Shown: in pieces, positions 12,948 to 25,237 of the stretch
Numbering within the stretch: the stretch's first letter is position 1
Layout: each line of letters begins with the position of its first letter
Source: Phylloscopus collybita
Taxonomy: Eukaryota; Chordata; Aves; Passeriformes; Phylloscopidae
Reading direction: 5' to 3'
Length of the DNA stretch: 64,000 nucleotides
NCBI GenBank assembly: GCA_027886175.1
Contig: JAJNNQ010000009.1
Location: forward strand, 27,703,501 to 27,767,500
The notes under the pieces: generated by a model
Seen by the model: only the letters and a program-made list of their open reading frames with translations
Database searches by the model: none
What the model was told of the DNA's origin: nothing
Program-made: the position numbers and the translations under genes

Positions 12948-13510
12948 GTAGTGTGCACCTGTTACCACATGGGTCACCCTTCTACAAGGTGCAGTCCTGC
13001 AATTACAGGCTGCTCCAGCATGGGCCCCTCTCATCTGGGGTCTCACATGGGGTTAAAACCTCCTCTCAGGCATCCACCTGCTATGGTGTATGTGTCTGCA
13101 TCCCTGTGGATCTCCATGGGCTGCAGGTGCACAGTATGACTCACTGGTCTGCACCAGGGGCTGCAGGGAAACCTCAGCTCTGGCACCAGGAGCATCTCCT
13201 CTCCCTCCTTCTCCGCTGACCTTGGTGTCTGCAGAGCTGCTGCTCTCACTTATTCTCATCCCATCCTTCTCTGGCCACAATTACATCTGTGCAATAACAG
13301 GCTTTTTCCTTCTTCTTAAATATGTTATCACAGAAGCATTACTACTCTTTCTAATTGGCTCAGCCTTGACAAGTGCATTCATCTTTGGAGCTGCCAGGGA
13401 TTGGCTCTGCTGGACATGGAGGAAGGTTCCAGCAGGTTCTCACAGAAGCCACCCCTGTATCCTGCCCCCACTACCAAAGCTTGGCCAAGCAAACCAATAC
13501 AATTTGTAAT
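12948..13510 (-). mobile_element. Avian LTR fragment (5' part, U3-R)
   Basis: Read on the minus strand, this resembles a common bird LTR repeat that I recognise by pattern. It opens with attggtttgcttggcc and tggcttctgtgagaa, followed by two CCAAT boxes and a TATA-like catatttaag. A long leader follows, rich in ctgcagccc/ccatgg units. The 3' end of the family, which carries a poly(A) signal and the CA terminus, is absent, so it is 3'-truncated near 12948. Its base composition is GC-richer than its surroundings. The overlapping frames here, up to 139 residues, are by-products. The family name was not verified by a search. Confidence 0.65.
13315..13404 (-). promoter_or_regulatory. LTR promoter elements: two CCAAT boxes and TATA-like box
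   Basis: On the minus strand, CCAAT occurs at 13400-13404 and 13354-13358, with a TATA-like box at 13315-13324. The order and spacing of about 45 and 30 bp fit an RNA polymerase II promoter in the LTR U3. Whether it is still active is unknown. Confidence 0.5.
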
Positions 13511-14000
13511 CCCATTTTCCTCTACTACTCAAAAGCTGATTTCCAAAAGAAAAATGTCCTGTCCATTGCCTTTTAAAACTTTTCAATTCCTCTCATTTTA
13601 GCTAAGGATTATAAAACTATATTGATCAAACAGCTAATCAAGGAAAGAAAGATTATGCATAATCATACTATGTCTCAGCAAAGAAAATAAATGAAACATA
13701 ATTACAGAAGCACTCAACAGATTTTATGTGATTGCATATCTTACAACACTATATCCAAGGAGCAGCAATTACCCAGTTATGATTGCTGCAAAAGCACAGA
13801 AGAAAATATATAAGATACAATATGTTCATTTTAAGGTAAGTACAACTTTCTCACAAACATACAAGGGGAAGAATGTGTCTGAATAAAAGTAGACTAGCAC
13901 AGCCCACAGCAGCAGTGCATCTAGGCCAGCCCTGTGGCAAACAGAAATTGGCAGAAAACTGCTGTATTCATAAAGGACTAGGTGGTTAAGGGACATCATT
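13511..14000. other. Unassigned AT-rich DNA between LTR and CR1
   Basis: No repeat family or coding signal recognised. No RT motif is visible, although a continuous CR1 would require one here. Confidence 0.4.
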
Positions 14001-14892
14001 ATGGCAGAGATAAAAGATATTGAGTGCAGCCTCAGCAAATTTGCAGACAACACCAAGCTGTGTGGAGTTTACACACCTGAAGGACAGGATGACAGCCAAA
14101 GAGATCTAGATAGGCTTGAGAAGTGGGCCCTTTGGAATCCCACAGAGTTTATCGAGAACAAGTGCAAGGTGCTGCACCTGGGTCAGGACAACCCGCAGTA
14201 TAAACACATGCTGGGGATTGAGAGCAGCTCTGCCAAGAAGGACTTGGGCTGGATGAGGCACTAAGCATGACCTGGCGATGTGCACTCACAGCCCAGAGAG
14301 CCAAACGTGTCCTGGACTGCATCCAAAGCAGCATGGGCAGCAGGGCAAGGGAAAGGATTCTGCCCCTCTGTTCTGCTTTTGTAGAAACACCACCTGGAGT
14401 GCTGCATCCAGCTTTGGGGTTTCCAACTCAGGAAGGACATCAAACTGTTGGAGTGTGTCCAGAGGCCACCAAGATGGTAAGAGGGAGGAACCACCTCTCC
14501 TATGAGAAAAAGCTCAGAGAATTGGGACTGTTCAGCCTGGAAAATAGACCAGGGTGACCTAATTGTAGCTTTCAAGTACTCAAAGAGAGCCGACAAGATA
14601 GAGAGGAACACTTGATAAGTGCATATAGTGACAGAACAAGAGGAAATGATTTAATTTGAAAGAGTAGTTTGAGATTTGATATTAGGAAAAAAATCATTAC
14701 AGTGAGGGTGGTAGTGCATTGGTACAGGTTTCCCAGAGAACCAGATGCCCCATCCCTGGAAGCATTCCAGGCCAGATTGGGTGGAGCTCTGAGCAACCTG
14801 GTTTAGTGAAGAGTGTCCCTGCCCAAAGCAGGAGGGTTGAAATAAGATGATCTCTATCATCCTGTCCATTCCAGGCCAATCTGTGAGTCTCT
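14001..14892 (+). mobile_element. CR1 LINE: RT C-terminus and 3' UTR
   Basis: The frame 14001-14264 contains LSKFADNTKL, the CR1 form of the RT palm motif region (family FADDTKL; the second Asp is Asn here). It is followed by RDLDRLEKWA and CKVLHLG, typical of the thumb and C-terminal region. A stop and frameshift lie near 14262. The homology resumes in another frame at 14267 (CALTAQRAKRVLDCI, ILPLCSA, LSYEKKLRELGLFSLE). From about 14690 the 3' UTR blocks of CR1 appear, ending near tccattccaggccaat, with the terminal octamer repeats degraded. It is a pseudogenised ORF2 tail with a changed catalytic-region residue, so it is inactive. It could be the 3' half of the LINE starting near 10455. Confidence 0.9.
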
Positions 14893-16137
14893 GGTTAAAG
14901 TGAGAAAGGCTTTGATGTGTTATAGCTGAACATCACTAAGGAGACAGAATTTGAACAACACTTTGCATTGAATACAACATCAAGGAACAATCTTTCTGAT
15001 GTTAAACACCCAGCTGACAGAATGACAGCGACTCACTCAAGTTTCCTTGTAGAGACATTTCAGGACTCTGTTTTCTAAATTATAAAAAAAAAAAGAGCAT
15101 AGGTAAGAACTTAAGCAAGGCTAACTTACACCATTCTTTTGAAACAGCCTCTTTCCATAAAGTGATTATTGGGATTGTGCCAAAAGAATAAATGTGAAAA
15201 GCTCCAGTTGATTCTGGTAATATTACTTCATTACCTTGCATAGCTTATGCACAATTTAGACACAGTATAAATTAGTGAAGAAGAAATTTGGAGCTACTGT
15301 TCCAGGTGTTAACTAGAGAACAGTAGTAGAAATTTTGTTATTGTACACAGAAAACCTCCCAGTGTCTATACCATAACTTTATACGGGGATCAGATCAGAT
15401 CTGCACATTATTTATATATGGCAGAATTTCCATAATTTTGTTTGGGACATAAAATCTATCCTTAGTTTCTAGACCCTCAAGATATGTGTGCCCTGTAGTT
15501 CCATAATAGGTCAGGGCATTTTTCAGTAATGAAGCACATTTTACTTGGGAAAATTAGTACTGTTCTATAATTCCAGCAAAGATTTTTAAAAATACAGTAG
15601 CTATCAGTTATACTGATCTACTTGAAACTATCACCATCTGCAACCCAAATTAATAAATAATTAAATAATGAGAAAAAATGCCATTACAATCTTTACCTTC
15701 TCCACAAAAACATATTCAAGATGGCGAGAAGATCCTGAAGGTTCACAAATTCCAACTCTAAAAGATGATGGAAAAGAGTCACAAACTGCTTCAAGGAGAA
15801 TGACCTCTTAAAATCATTCTCTGTCCCACAATGAGGAAACTTTGGTTTGAATAAGTCTTTTGAGTCAAAATAAAGTAAAGAATCTTGCAGTGGTAAAATG
15901 CAATGACACTCAGCATAACAAAGCACACCAGTTGAGGTGTCAAAAATAATCTACATCATTCAGAAGTGTGAAGGCAGCCTTCTGACAGTGTCAGCCAGTA
16001 AGAATACCTTACTACTGCCTCTCAAAAGGTAACAATGCACATGTCATGTACAAGATTAACACAGTAGTGCTATGCCTCAAAGAGCTGTTGCCTATGTACC
16101 AATACTCACAACACTTAAAAAAAAACCAAAAAACTTC
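14893..16137. other. Unassigned AT-rich DNA
   Basis: No recognised repeat or exon. A 77-residue minus-strand frame at 15693-15926 has no motif. Confidence 0.5.
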
Positions 16138-16370
16138 TGCTGGTTTTGACTAGGGTAGAATTAATTTTCTTCAAAGTAGCTGGTATGGAGCTGTGGTTTG
16201 GATTTGTGCTGAAAAGAATGTTCCTAACACAGGGATGTTTTAATTATACCTGAGCAGCAACTGCACAGAGTCAAGGCCATTTCTGCTCTTTACCCAACCC
16301 CACCACAGAGCAGGCTGTGGGTGCATAAGGACTTGGGGGGGACACAGTTCAGACAGCTGAGCCCAAATTT

Positions 16371-16504
16371 TTATATATAGAGATAGATATACAGATATAG
16401 ATAGATGATATAGATATAGATATAGATATAGATATAGATAGATATAGATGATAGAGACAGAGATAGAGATAGAAATAGAGATATACATATACATATACAT
16501 ATAT
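16371..16504. repeat. (GATATA)n / (GATAGA)n / (TACATA)n array
   Basis: Compound hexanucleotide-type array. Five or more gatata units pass into gataga-like units and end in three catata units. It sits inside the ERVL LTR, just upstream of its TATA box. Minus-strand frames at 16240-16637 translate it as Ile-Ser/Ile-Tyr runs and are artefacts. Confidence 0.95.
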
Positions 16505-16538
16505 GGAATACCCTCATGTCATATGGCATCATGCTCAG

Positions 16539-16544
16539 TATATA
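16539..16544 (+). promoter_or_regulatory. TATA box of the ERVL LTR
   Basis: The tatata core within ctcagtatatagaactgg is the usual TATA position of this LTR family. The microsatellite lies only about 35 bp upstream and separates the TATA box from the rest of U3. Confidence 0.6.
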
Positions 16545-16843
16545 GAACTGGGGGAAGTAGAAAAGTTGGATGTTCAAAGTGATTGTGTTTTTATTCATCA
16601 CACGTGATGAAGCCCTGCTTTCCTGGAGAATGGGCAAACACCTGCCTTGGTGAATGGGTGAATTAATTCCTTGCTTTGGTTTTCATAAGTGCATGATTTT
16701 CACTTTACCTATTAATCTGTCTTTATCTCAACCCAAGAGATTTTTTTACTTTTATTCTTCCAGTTCTCTCCCCAGTCACACGGAAGGGAGTAAACAAGCA
16801 GCTGTGTTAGTTTTATATGCTAGCTGGGATTAAACCACAAGGA

Positions 16844-19800
16844 AGCTGGGTAAGTGGACTAATGCTACCAAAAAAAACCCCAACCAAACAAATAAGCAAA
16901 CAATTCATAAATCATGAAGCAATATTCATGGATTAGTGGGTGACTTCTGAAATAGCACTTCCATTTTACTGCTTATGTTTAATCCCTGAAAATTATTCAA
17001 TCAAGTTATAAACAATGTGTGCTATGCAGAAATGATGATTCACTTCTTATTTTTCAAGCAGAATGAAATAAAAACCATGTCTGAACTGTGTAAGATGAAC
17101 CTTTACTCTCAAACAATACAAAGTCTCTAAGCATTTGTATCTTAATATATATACAGCCAGTCCTTCAGGAATTCCCTTTATGAACACACAAATAATGATT
17201 TCTGTATTCTGTTCTAGCCAGAAGTAGCACCTACTGGCGGGTAACTGACAAAAAACCAAGGCAGTGTGGCAAGAGTGTTTTGGCATTTTTAAGTCCCTGC
17301 ACATAGAAAACTATCAGCCACAGCAGAAAAAGCTGAGCAAAGCAAGAAACACTGAGATGTTCAGAATGTGCTGGTTTATGACATCAGTAATCCAAAACTA
17401 GTATTAGTAAAATCTGGATTTGACCAAAATGAGATTAATACCACATCTCTTAATGGTTTCCTAGAGATGACCCAAACTTAAAGGAAGGATTTTGTCACAC
17501 AGTTTTGATAAAGTCTGACTGTCAGAAATGATCACAAATATAACAGATTAAATCTGAAACTCACTTTTTATTCCTTCAATGCACAGAGAGAATCACTGCT
17601 AATGTTGCAGGGTAGAAAAACCTGTTTGCCGTGCTCCCTTTGCAACATTCAGTAAATCAGGAGTTCATCAACAGATCAAGAGGTAACTTCAAAGACTAAG
17701 AAAAAAAATTTTTTTTTATAAAATATAAGTGATGGTTATAGTATTGTACTGCTTTATTGCCTCAGAATGCCCAGTGCATTAGAGACAGCAAGCTCAGCAA
17801 CCTGCTTGTATAATTTTTTGTTCTGGATGTCACAGTTCAGCACCTTGTTTGAATTTATGTGTAAAATCTGCTGTGAACTCAAGACTTTTTACTGTTCAGC
17901 TTGAAAATTCAATTTGAATAATAGCAGCATGCAAGTGCATATTTTCTTCTGCATCACTGGAAGTTAGACAACATCATTCACCTTCTACAATTAACTGAAG
18001 TGACACTAAGATCTTTGCAGCCAAAATGACAGTGATAGGAATATATTAGAAGAGAAATTTAAAGATATTCACTAGCACATGGTTTAGGATGTATTGTAAT
18101 GACAATCATCTCCTGCATTTCAAAACACTGGCAACATAAAACAAAAGACTCCTACAGAGCATGACAGAAAGGGACTAAAATTATTATATCCTCCAATCTT
18201 ATTTATTGCTTATGTTTTCTGCAGCAAGTAGGAGTTTTGGTTCATGACAAAATAGAGTTCCAATCATCCTATTAAACACACTTTTTCCTGACCCTTTTAC
18301 TATATAATACTTCCTTTCTAATATAGCAGTTGGCTCTGCAATTCATTGATTGAACTGACATTATGATGATGATAAGGACTACTCACGTAAGTGAAAAAAG
18401 AAAGTAGTCCCTCACTTTGTCAAACTGGAATACATTGGACTGTTCTCTTAAACCCTAACTGATGAGGTTTTCTAATGGCCCGCAATTTGTTTTTTTTCTT
18501 AGATTCACACAAAGTACAAAGGATGCATTGTTGGTTAGACAATATGTGGAGAATTGAAGAAATGAAAGAGGGGAGAATAGTTTTTCTCTCATTTTTAACT
18601 GTGTGAACTTCAGATTTCTTCCAAACTAAGCAATGTTTGAAAACCCTCAGGCATTATCACCCCAGTAGGTATAATTGAAGGTTTTCAGGTAAGTACTGTA
18701 AAGTCTAATGTGAAAGTGTTAAATGCAAGGTCCGGTTAAGATTGACCTCTCTTCCTGCTACTATGTGGATTTCCATGCTGATCCAAAACCTATGACAACA
18801 ACACAAGCTTTCTTTCTTGTTCAGTGGGCTTGCTTACCAACCTGCAGGTAATGCTTGGTCACTTGCATGAGCAGAACAGCAGTTTTGCTGTTGACATCAG
18901 TGAATGCCAAATACCACCAATGCATTATTTTTAAAGGCATATTATGGTTTTAAATGTGTAATTGGGTAACAGCTGTGTCAAAATTGGAGCTATTAACTGG
19001 TCATGCAATGCTGATCCTAGGGAGGCCTGGAAAAAATATGTTCCCTATCAGTAATATTGCACATTAAACCATTTTGCTGTCCTGTATACAAACTGCAGGA
19101 CATTCAGCATATCTTGAGTGTCACAGAATGCTTGTCTGTTCTATGCCTTACCTAGAGTTGCTTGTAATGCACAAGGAGAACTTACAAGTTACATTTGCAC
19201 TGGAAAAGATAAGCCTAAGAAATGTGTTACTAAATGTGTTTAAATTGTCTTTTAAAATTAATCTGATCCTGTAGAAAATACAGATATTAGATAAAAACAT
19301 GACGACTGAAAACATCAAACCAAGTATTTTTCCATCCTTTACAGGTATAAAAAAGCAATGACACAACAAACCTTGAAACTCAAGAATCTTGCATCGTTGC
19401 CTCAGCTACTGATATCAGTCATTTACATTTAACTGAAGTATAACTCGTTCTCATCTGACAAGTTCCAGAAAAAAAATCTGGGTTTGGTTGGAATACACCA
19501 AATGCAAAGACCAATATTTTACTTGATAGTTTGTCCTGCTGCTAGCTCTTTCTTGCATAAACAGTGTCAAACATAATTTTGAGTGGCTCACCCATTAAAA
19601 CCCATTTGTTCTAATGACATCTTTCCATGGTGGACTTAAAAGCCCTTTAAAACCCAATATTTCCTTTCTATTGAAAGAAATACATATCTACAGAGATATT
19701 CTTAGAGTATAAAACCATATTCTTCAGAACCTTGAATCTTTTAGGAACAGTTTTCTATATTTTCCTGTATGTCTTTTGGCTGAAAATGTGGTATTATTTT

Positions 19801-22800
19801 AATTCAGTAGTATTTTTGATAATTTCCACACAATATCATTGAAACTGTTGTGCAAATATGAGCAAAATAGTGATACGCTATCGCTCTCACCAGTTAATGA
19901 GTAATTCTACATCTCTAATTTCCAGGATAATACTAAACTAACAATCCTATCCATAACAGCTCCGAGTCATAATGGAAATTACAGGAGAAAAGTGGAAATA
20001 TATTCTATTCTATAGAAAAAAAAAAAACAAAACTAAGAAAAATATAGTGGGCAAAAGTTCTTCCCATTATCATCTTTGTATGAAGAAGGAAATAAAACCT
20101 CTTAACTGAGTTTTGATAAACTATTAGCAAACTGTTGACCTAGAGGAGTCCTGACAACTTAAAAGAGGTTTCTACAGAGCTGCAATGCAGATTGGAAGAT
20201 AGAAAAATACTTAGATGTCTCCTGAAGAATTATCTAGTAATTGTACATGTACTAATTAGATATTGACGTTTTCCAAATGAAGAAATCTGATAACAGGTAT
20301 AAAATAATTTGGCAAACCATCAGGAACAAATGCTAAACTGATAAATACCAGATAAAAAAGCAAACAACCCAAAGTCTCACAATTATGCACCAGATAAAGG
20401 AACAGAAGAGAAATCCCTTTCAAGCAGTGCATTAGTTTGATCTACTCTTGTGGAGGAGAAAGGTGGAGGTATTTTATACATTACAAAATTCAAGTTATTA
20501 AGAGCAAAATCTCTTACAGGAATCTCACAACTTCCATTCTCCAGTCACACCTTTGTATTTGTGTCTAAATAGGGTACACAAACCTTACCCTCTGCCTTCA
20601 AGGACTTCTGCTTTAAAGAAGATATGGGAAGGTAGAAGATCACTTTAACGTCTTCTTTCAGACAAAGGGAGAACAGCTATTTGAGCACGTTTTAAAGAAA
20701 GAAATAATATAAAAATCAAGCTTTCCTCAGATGTCTTTGTAAATAATTTAATTTTATTATATATTATAATTATGATTTTTTTTTTTAACAGATAATGGAG
20801 TTAGAGTAGATCTTCCAAAACCAGAATTGGTACATATATTTAAAAGTTAAGTTCACACACTGACTCTAAAGCAATTTTCCACTTCAAGGAGCCATCACAT
20901 TTCTTTTATTTAGGTCATATAAATTGTGTAATTGTCCTTCTCAGACATAGATGGTCTTGCTTACACTACCTATTCAGCATTATTTCTTGTAAAATCAGCA
21001 AAATACTAATGGAAGATTGATTCCTTCCATCAGCTGATACAGCTTTGCAGTTTTAGTACCACTTCTAAGAGAACCTCATCAGTCAAAATAGCTTAATGAT
21101 GCTAAAGCTAACACATTGAATTTTCTTTCTTTTCTGCTTGTTCACTTAGTATGCTCTCTGTTTACATTGAATGATTTGCAAGGTATGCTGTTTCTGTATT
21201 TTATGATAATATGTTGTAAGATAACATCAGTATTATATACCATCTCCTGAGAAAATCAAGTGTCTGAATCACCCTTGGAACACTGTTCTTATAGGGACAA
21301 TAATCCTATTCATTTTGTTTATATTTACCCAAGAAAATTCGTATTCTGGGCACTTGAATATCCTACCAATATGGTTCTCTACAATACCTCAAGACAAGTT
21401 CAGTAAAAACATCTCAGCCTGACTTTATCAGCCAAAATCCACAGCTGAGGTAATAGCTTATGAACAGGAATCCAGTGTGAATAAAGAAACAATTCTGTAT
21501 CACAGAGCTTTTATATATTCTGATTGTGATTACAGAGTAGGTCATTTTTCAAAATGTCAGACAGTTTCTTATCAAAATGAGAATGACACAAGACGCACCC
21601 TGTCTTGTGTGACTTTGAGTCTCAGACTTAGTCACTGAATTCAGTAAATTAAAAGTAAATTGTGGTGGATATATTTTGCTAGACTTTTTCCTTCCCTAAA
21701 ATTTGTGCCTTATGTTGCCTTCAATGCTTTGAAGTAGTGAACTATTAGCAGAGTTATTACATGCAGACAAAACGCATCTAAAATTCATCTCTCTCTTCTG
21801 CCTGGCCTTTTTAGCACTAATAATTTCTTCTAACCAGTAAAAACATCCACTCAAAATACAGAGAAAATTTTGCAGCACTGAAGTTATGAAATTACTTGGT
21901 CAAATGGTGAGTAATTATAGAATTCAGACCCAGCGTTGACTCTGGCATTTACATGTTACCTTTAAGTCTTCCTGGGTTCTTGTCCAGTTCATACAGCATG
22001 CCCTAGGCAAATTCATCACATCAGAACGCCATGTGTGATAAAGCACAGATTTTAAATTTAATTTAATGCAATCCAGAATGTTGCAGTTAGAGGAGAAACA
22101 ATAGTTGTTACTCCTGGATTGTGACATTCTTGTTAAAGTTCTTCAGGCTGCAAACACGTCAGTGAACAAGTCAGACTTGAATACTCCTGTCCATTCAGTA
22201 GTACTCTAGGTTGCAGTTTAATTACAATTACTCACCACAGCTGTTTGGCTTAAATTAGGCTACTCATAAATATGGAACAAGTATACTTTCAAAAACTGCT
22301 AGTAAAACAAAGTAAATAAGATTTTAAGTTTCAAGAAGAAATTACTCAGTTTTAAATTACAGAAAGTCATAACGATTCTGTAATACTGTAAAAAAATTAG
22401 AACATATTGTCATACACTACTCTTCTCAGTAGATCTATCTAGGAACCATTATTTTCAACAAAAAATGTGATAATAGAATTCAAGATGGAAAATTTATTTT
22501 TTTTTTTCATTTTTTCATATTAACCAAAAGCAGAGTTAACATACACAAATGCTACTCTGAAAATTTAACTGCAAATCTATTAGCAGGTTTAACTCCTATG
22601 TCCACAGGACTTGGTGGGCCAAACAATCACAAAAATATGTGCATGCATACAGAATGGATTTTCAAGAAGGCTTTAATTCATAGCTTGTCAAAGCACCTCA
22701 TTTCATATTTCACACATGCATTCTCCTTGGGAGCAAGAAAACACAGAATACTAGATTAAAAATAAGAAGATCAAAGACAAAATTATAAAGATAATTTTCT

Positions 22801-24612
22801 TTAAATTTCCTGTGTGACTCAGAACTGTGACTCTCATAACTAAAAAAAGCTTATACAAGTATATTTCACCTTAGCAATATTCTTCGTGCATTCATACCTC
22901 CCTGAGACACTGAGTGATGTGCATCTTCCATTAGACATTTCCTTTCATTATGTACCTTTTGTCTACGCTCAACTGCCGTTATTCAGCTATTTGTGCAAAG
23001 TGTCTCTCCTAGCAAAGTAGATTAAAATTACTATCTAATCAGGCAACAGATATTCAAAGCTAGTTTAAGTGAATGTCAAAGTGCAAAGTACTGTAAAGCA
23101 AAATTAGCTACAGTATGTTACCTGCTAAAGAATTCCTTATTATCCCCCGTAGTAATGAAACTTCAGAGAGGCAGCAGAGAGCAGACTCCAGCTTGACCAG
23201 AGAGAAATTAAGTTATTTAATAAATACGTCACTAAAATAAATTAATTCATAATCTATGTCTAATCCACTGCATTACCAAGTTATGAAAATTCAGTTTCTG
23301 AGGTTCTAAAGAAAGCCAGTTTTCATTTTAGAGAGAGATTTGCAAAATTGATATATAAGGATTGTGGAAATGGCCTCAATGAATCAGAAATATTGTTGGC
23401 CCATTTAATTGTTATTTAAAGTCATTACTTTTCATTTCATTTCTAATCTTTACTATAGATTAGAATAAAAAAAGTAATATAAAATTTGGAGGGTGACATC
23501 AAATTCCCACAAATAGTTCACAAAGAGATCTTAATTTCACATTTTGCTCCAGTGCTCAGTTCTGTTCCTGGGAGACATTTATTCATAAATATAATCTTAC
23601 AAAATGGAAAAAATTACTTTGTCCACCAAGTCCAGTCCTTTTGGTTTTCTTATCTTAGCTCTCCTGCTTTCATACAACAGTTATTTATCACTTCTTTCTT
23701 TGAAATTTATCTAAGAGTTGGCATAACTTTTTGCATTCAACATACCAGCTTGATATTTTGTAAAAAATGGGGTTTGTTCGTTGTATAACACTGTTTAAAT
23801 TAAACTTTCTATTCTTCAAAAAGTCATGTATTTTGTATTACAACTTACTGTGACCTTGCCTTTGTAAGCAATTTAGCTGATGTGGTTCTGTTCCTTTTGT
23901 TGTATAAGGAACAGTTGCTTGAAAGAAGAGACAAAGGGTTCTCCCTATAAACAATTAAGGGATAATAGGGCCATCACAGTTCAAAACAACAATACTTATT
24001 TACCTGAGCATGAGATGAAAATTACCTAGTCAAGGCCCCAGCAAGCACAGGAAAATTCATAAAACATTTAAATGTGGAAAGGTCAATGGACATCCAAAGA
24101 AAATCTTTTTCAAACATGGATTAAACCCATGCATTACCTCAAGGGAGCTCCCTCCTGTAATCCTTAATTAGCAACACATGACAGAGCAAATGATGTGACA
24201 GGAAAAAATTGTATTGAAATGTAACATTATTTACTCCCTATAAGTGGGATTAATGTTCTCACATACACCTCTCCTTGAATAAAATGTTTCATTAAGTAAA
24301 CTTGTTCTTTCCATCTTTCCACCTCCAGAAGTGCTAGTTCATGAACTTAACCATAAGAACATTAAATTATACATGAGTGTATATTTATATCCTTTAAGAA
24401 GAACATCAAATATCAAAAAATATCAATTTTGGCAGTGTCATTTATCTCTTGGTATGTTACCTGCAGAAAAATGATTGCTCATACAATTCATTTCCCTGCT
24501 CTAAAGCAGCCTTTCTCTTAATATACTAGAATGCTGGTAGATCCTTTAGCTGGTATAACTCAAATATATACTTAAATATAGTCCAATAATGCTGCACAAT
24601 TATGTGACAAGG
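16844..24612. other. Long AT-rich stretch without recognised gene
   Basis: No repeat family, exon or RNA gene recognised over 7.8 kb. Open frames are at most 100 residues (23486-23788) and lack motifs. Poly(A)/poly(T) runs occur, for example near 17700, 20020 and 22500. The 24120-24200 segment is less biased and carries ctgtaatccttaattagca, which contains homeodomain-type cores. Confidence 0.5.
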
Positions 24613-24659
24613 CACATTTGATAATCAAAATTGATTTCACACATTTGATAATCAAAATT
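24613..24659 (+). repeat. 27-bp tandem duplication, two copies
   Basis: The string cacatttgataatcaaaatt occurs at 24613-24632 and again at 24640-24659, a period of 27 bp. It is a small local tandem duplication. Confidence 0.95.
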
Positions 24660-24770
24660 TAAACCTGTGGTGCTCTGATCTACAAACACTTCTTGGGACT
24701 GTTCTTGGTTTCCAAGACTGGTTTGTTAAATATATGAGAATATTCACCACAAAATTAGTATTATTTCTTT

Positions 24771-24890
24771 GGAATCATAGAATCATCAACTTTGGAAATG
24801 ACCCCTAATCTCACCAAGTCCAACCTTTGACTGAACACAACCATGTCAATTAAACCATAGCACTATATACCAGGGTCAATGAGGTCTTGA
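24771..24890 (-). mobile_element. CR1 LINE 3' scrap
   Basis: It starts with the CR1 3' terminus ggaatcatagaatcatcaac. It continues with caccaagtccaacctt and aaccatgtcaattaaaccat, the usual block order of CR1 read from its 3' end. About 120 bp, diverged, non-coding. Confidence 0.78.
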
Positions 24891-25018
24891 GTTTATTGTG
24901 GAACAGATAAGAGAAATGGTTCCCTTTATTTTGTCCATTAGAAAAATCCTTTAGAGAAATATAATGTTTTCAAGACCCCCTTCCTTTTACACTCTTAAAC
25001 TGTAGATACAATTCTTAA

Positions 25019-25237
25019 GGAGCACAATTCTCCAGGACTGGCACAGTCACAGAAGAAAAACCTGTACCTCACCCATCTGAAGGTTATCCCCCAGAAACAC
25101 CTCAACAGCCCAAAAGGAAAAACATCCAGAGGAGAGAGCAAGGTGGGCAGAGGAACATCCATGCAGGTGCCTCACAACCCCCTATCCTGCCAAGAAAAAT
25201 GGTTGTTGCTTTTCAAAACAGCAAACATCTTATATGA
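25019..25237 (+). other. Unassigned open frame, hydrophilic
   Basis: From 25022 a frame of 71 codons is open up to tga at 25235. It begins just after an in-frame taa at 25016. The predicted peptide is Pro/Glu/Lys/Arg-rich (VTEEKPVPHPSEGYPPETP, then PKRKNIQRREQ), and the stretch is GC-richer than its surroundings. There is no ATG before codon 60 and no family recognised. A pyrimidine-rich tract ending in ctgtag lies about 15 bp upstream, but the in-frame taa lies between. It could be part of an unrecognised retroelement, a decayed exon or chance. Confidence 0.2.

Larger units (their letters stand above)
16138..16843 (+). mobile_element. Avian ERVL-type solo LTR split by a microsatellite
   Basis: Plus-strand LTR of an endogenous retrovirus. 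It opens tgctggttttgactaggg and continues gaattaattttcttc and agctggtatggagctg. The U3 runs to acagctgagcccaaa, is interrupted by a 134-bp GATATA-type array, and resumes at atggaataccctcatgtc, tatggcatcatgctcagtat. The end reads tgtctttatctcaaccca and gctgggattaaaccaca. These blocks match, in order, a very common bird ERVL LTR. The poly(A) signal position reads attaat rather than attaaa. No internal retroviral sequence flanks it, so it is a solo LTR. I see no clear target-site duplication. Confidence 0.85.

Noticed and set aside
13090..13509. 139-residue plus-strand frame, the longest in the window, with a hydrophobic centre.
   Set aside because: It lies wholly within the LTR fragment that reads on the opposite strand. 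Several overlapping frames there reflect GC-richer repeat DNA.
16371..16504. Regularly spaced repeat that might suggest a CRISPR array.
   Set aside because: The units are 6 bp and contiguous with no unique spacers. It is a microsatellite.
16240..16637. Minus-strand frames of 86 and 88 residues.
   Set aside because: They are translations of the GATATA array (Ile-Ser/Ile-Tyr runs) plus LTR sequence, not genes.
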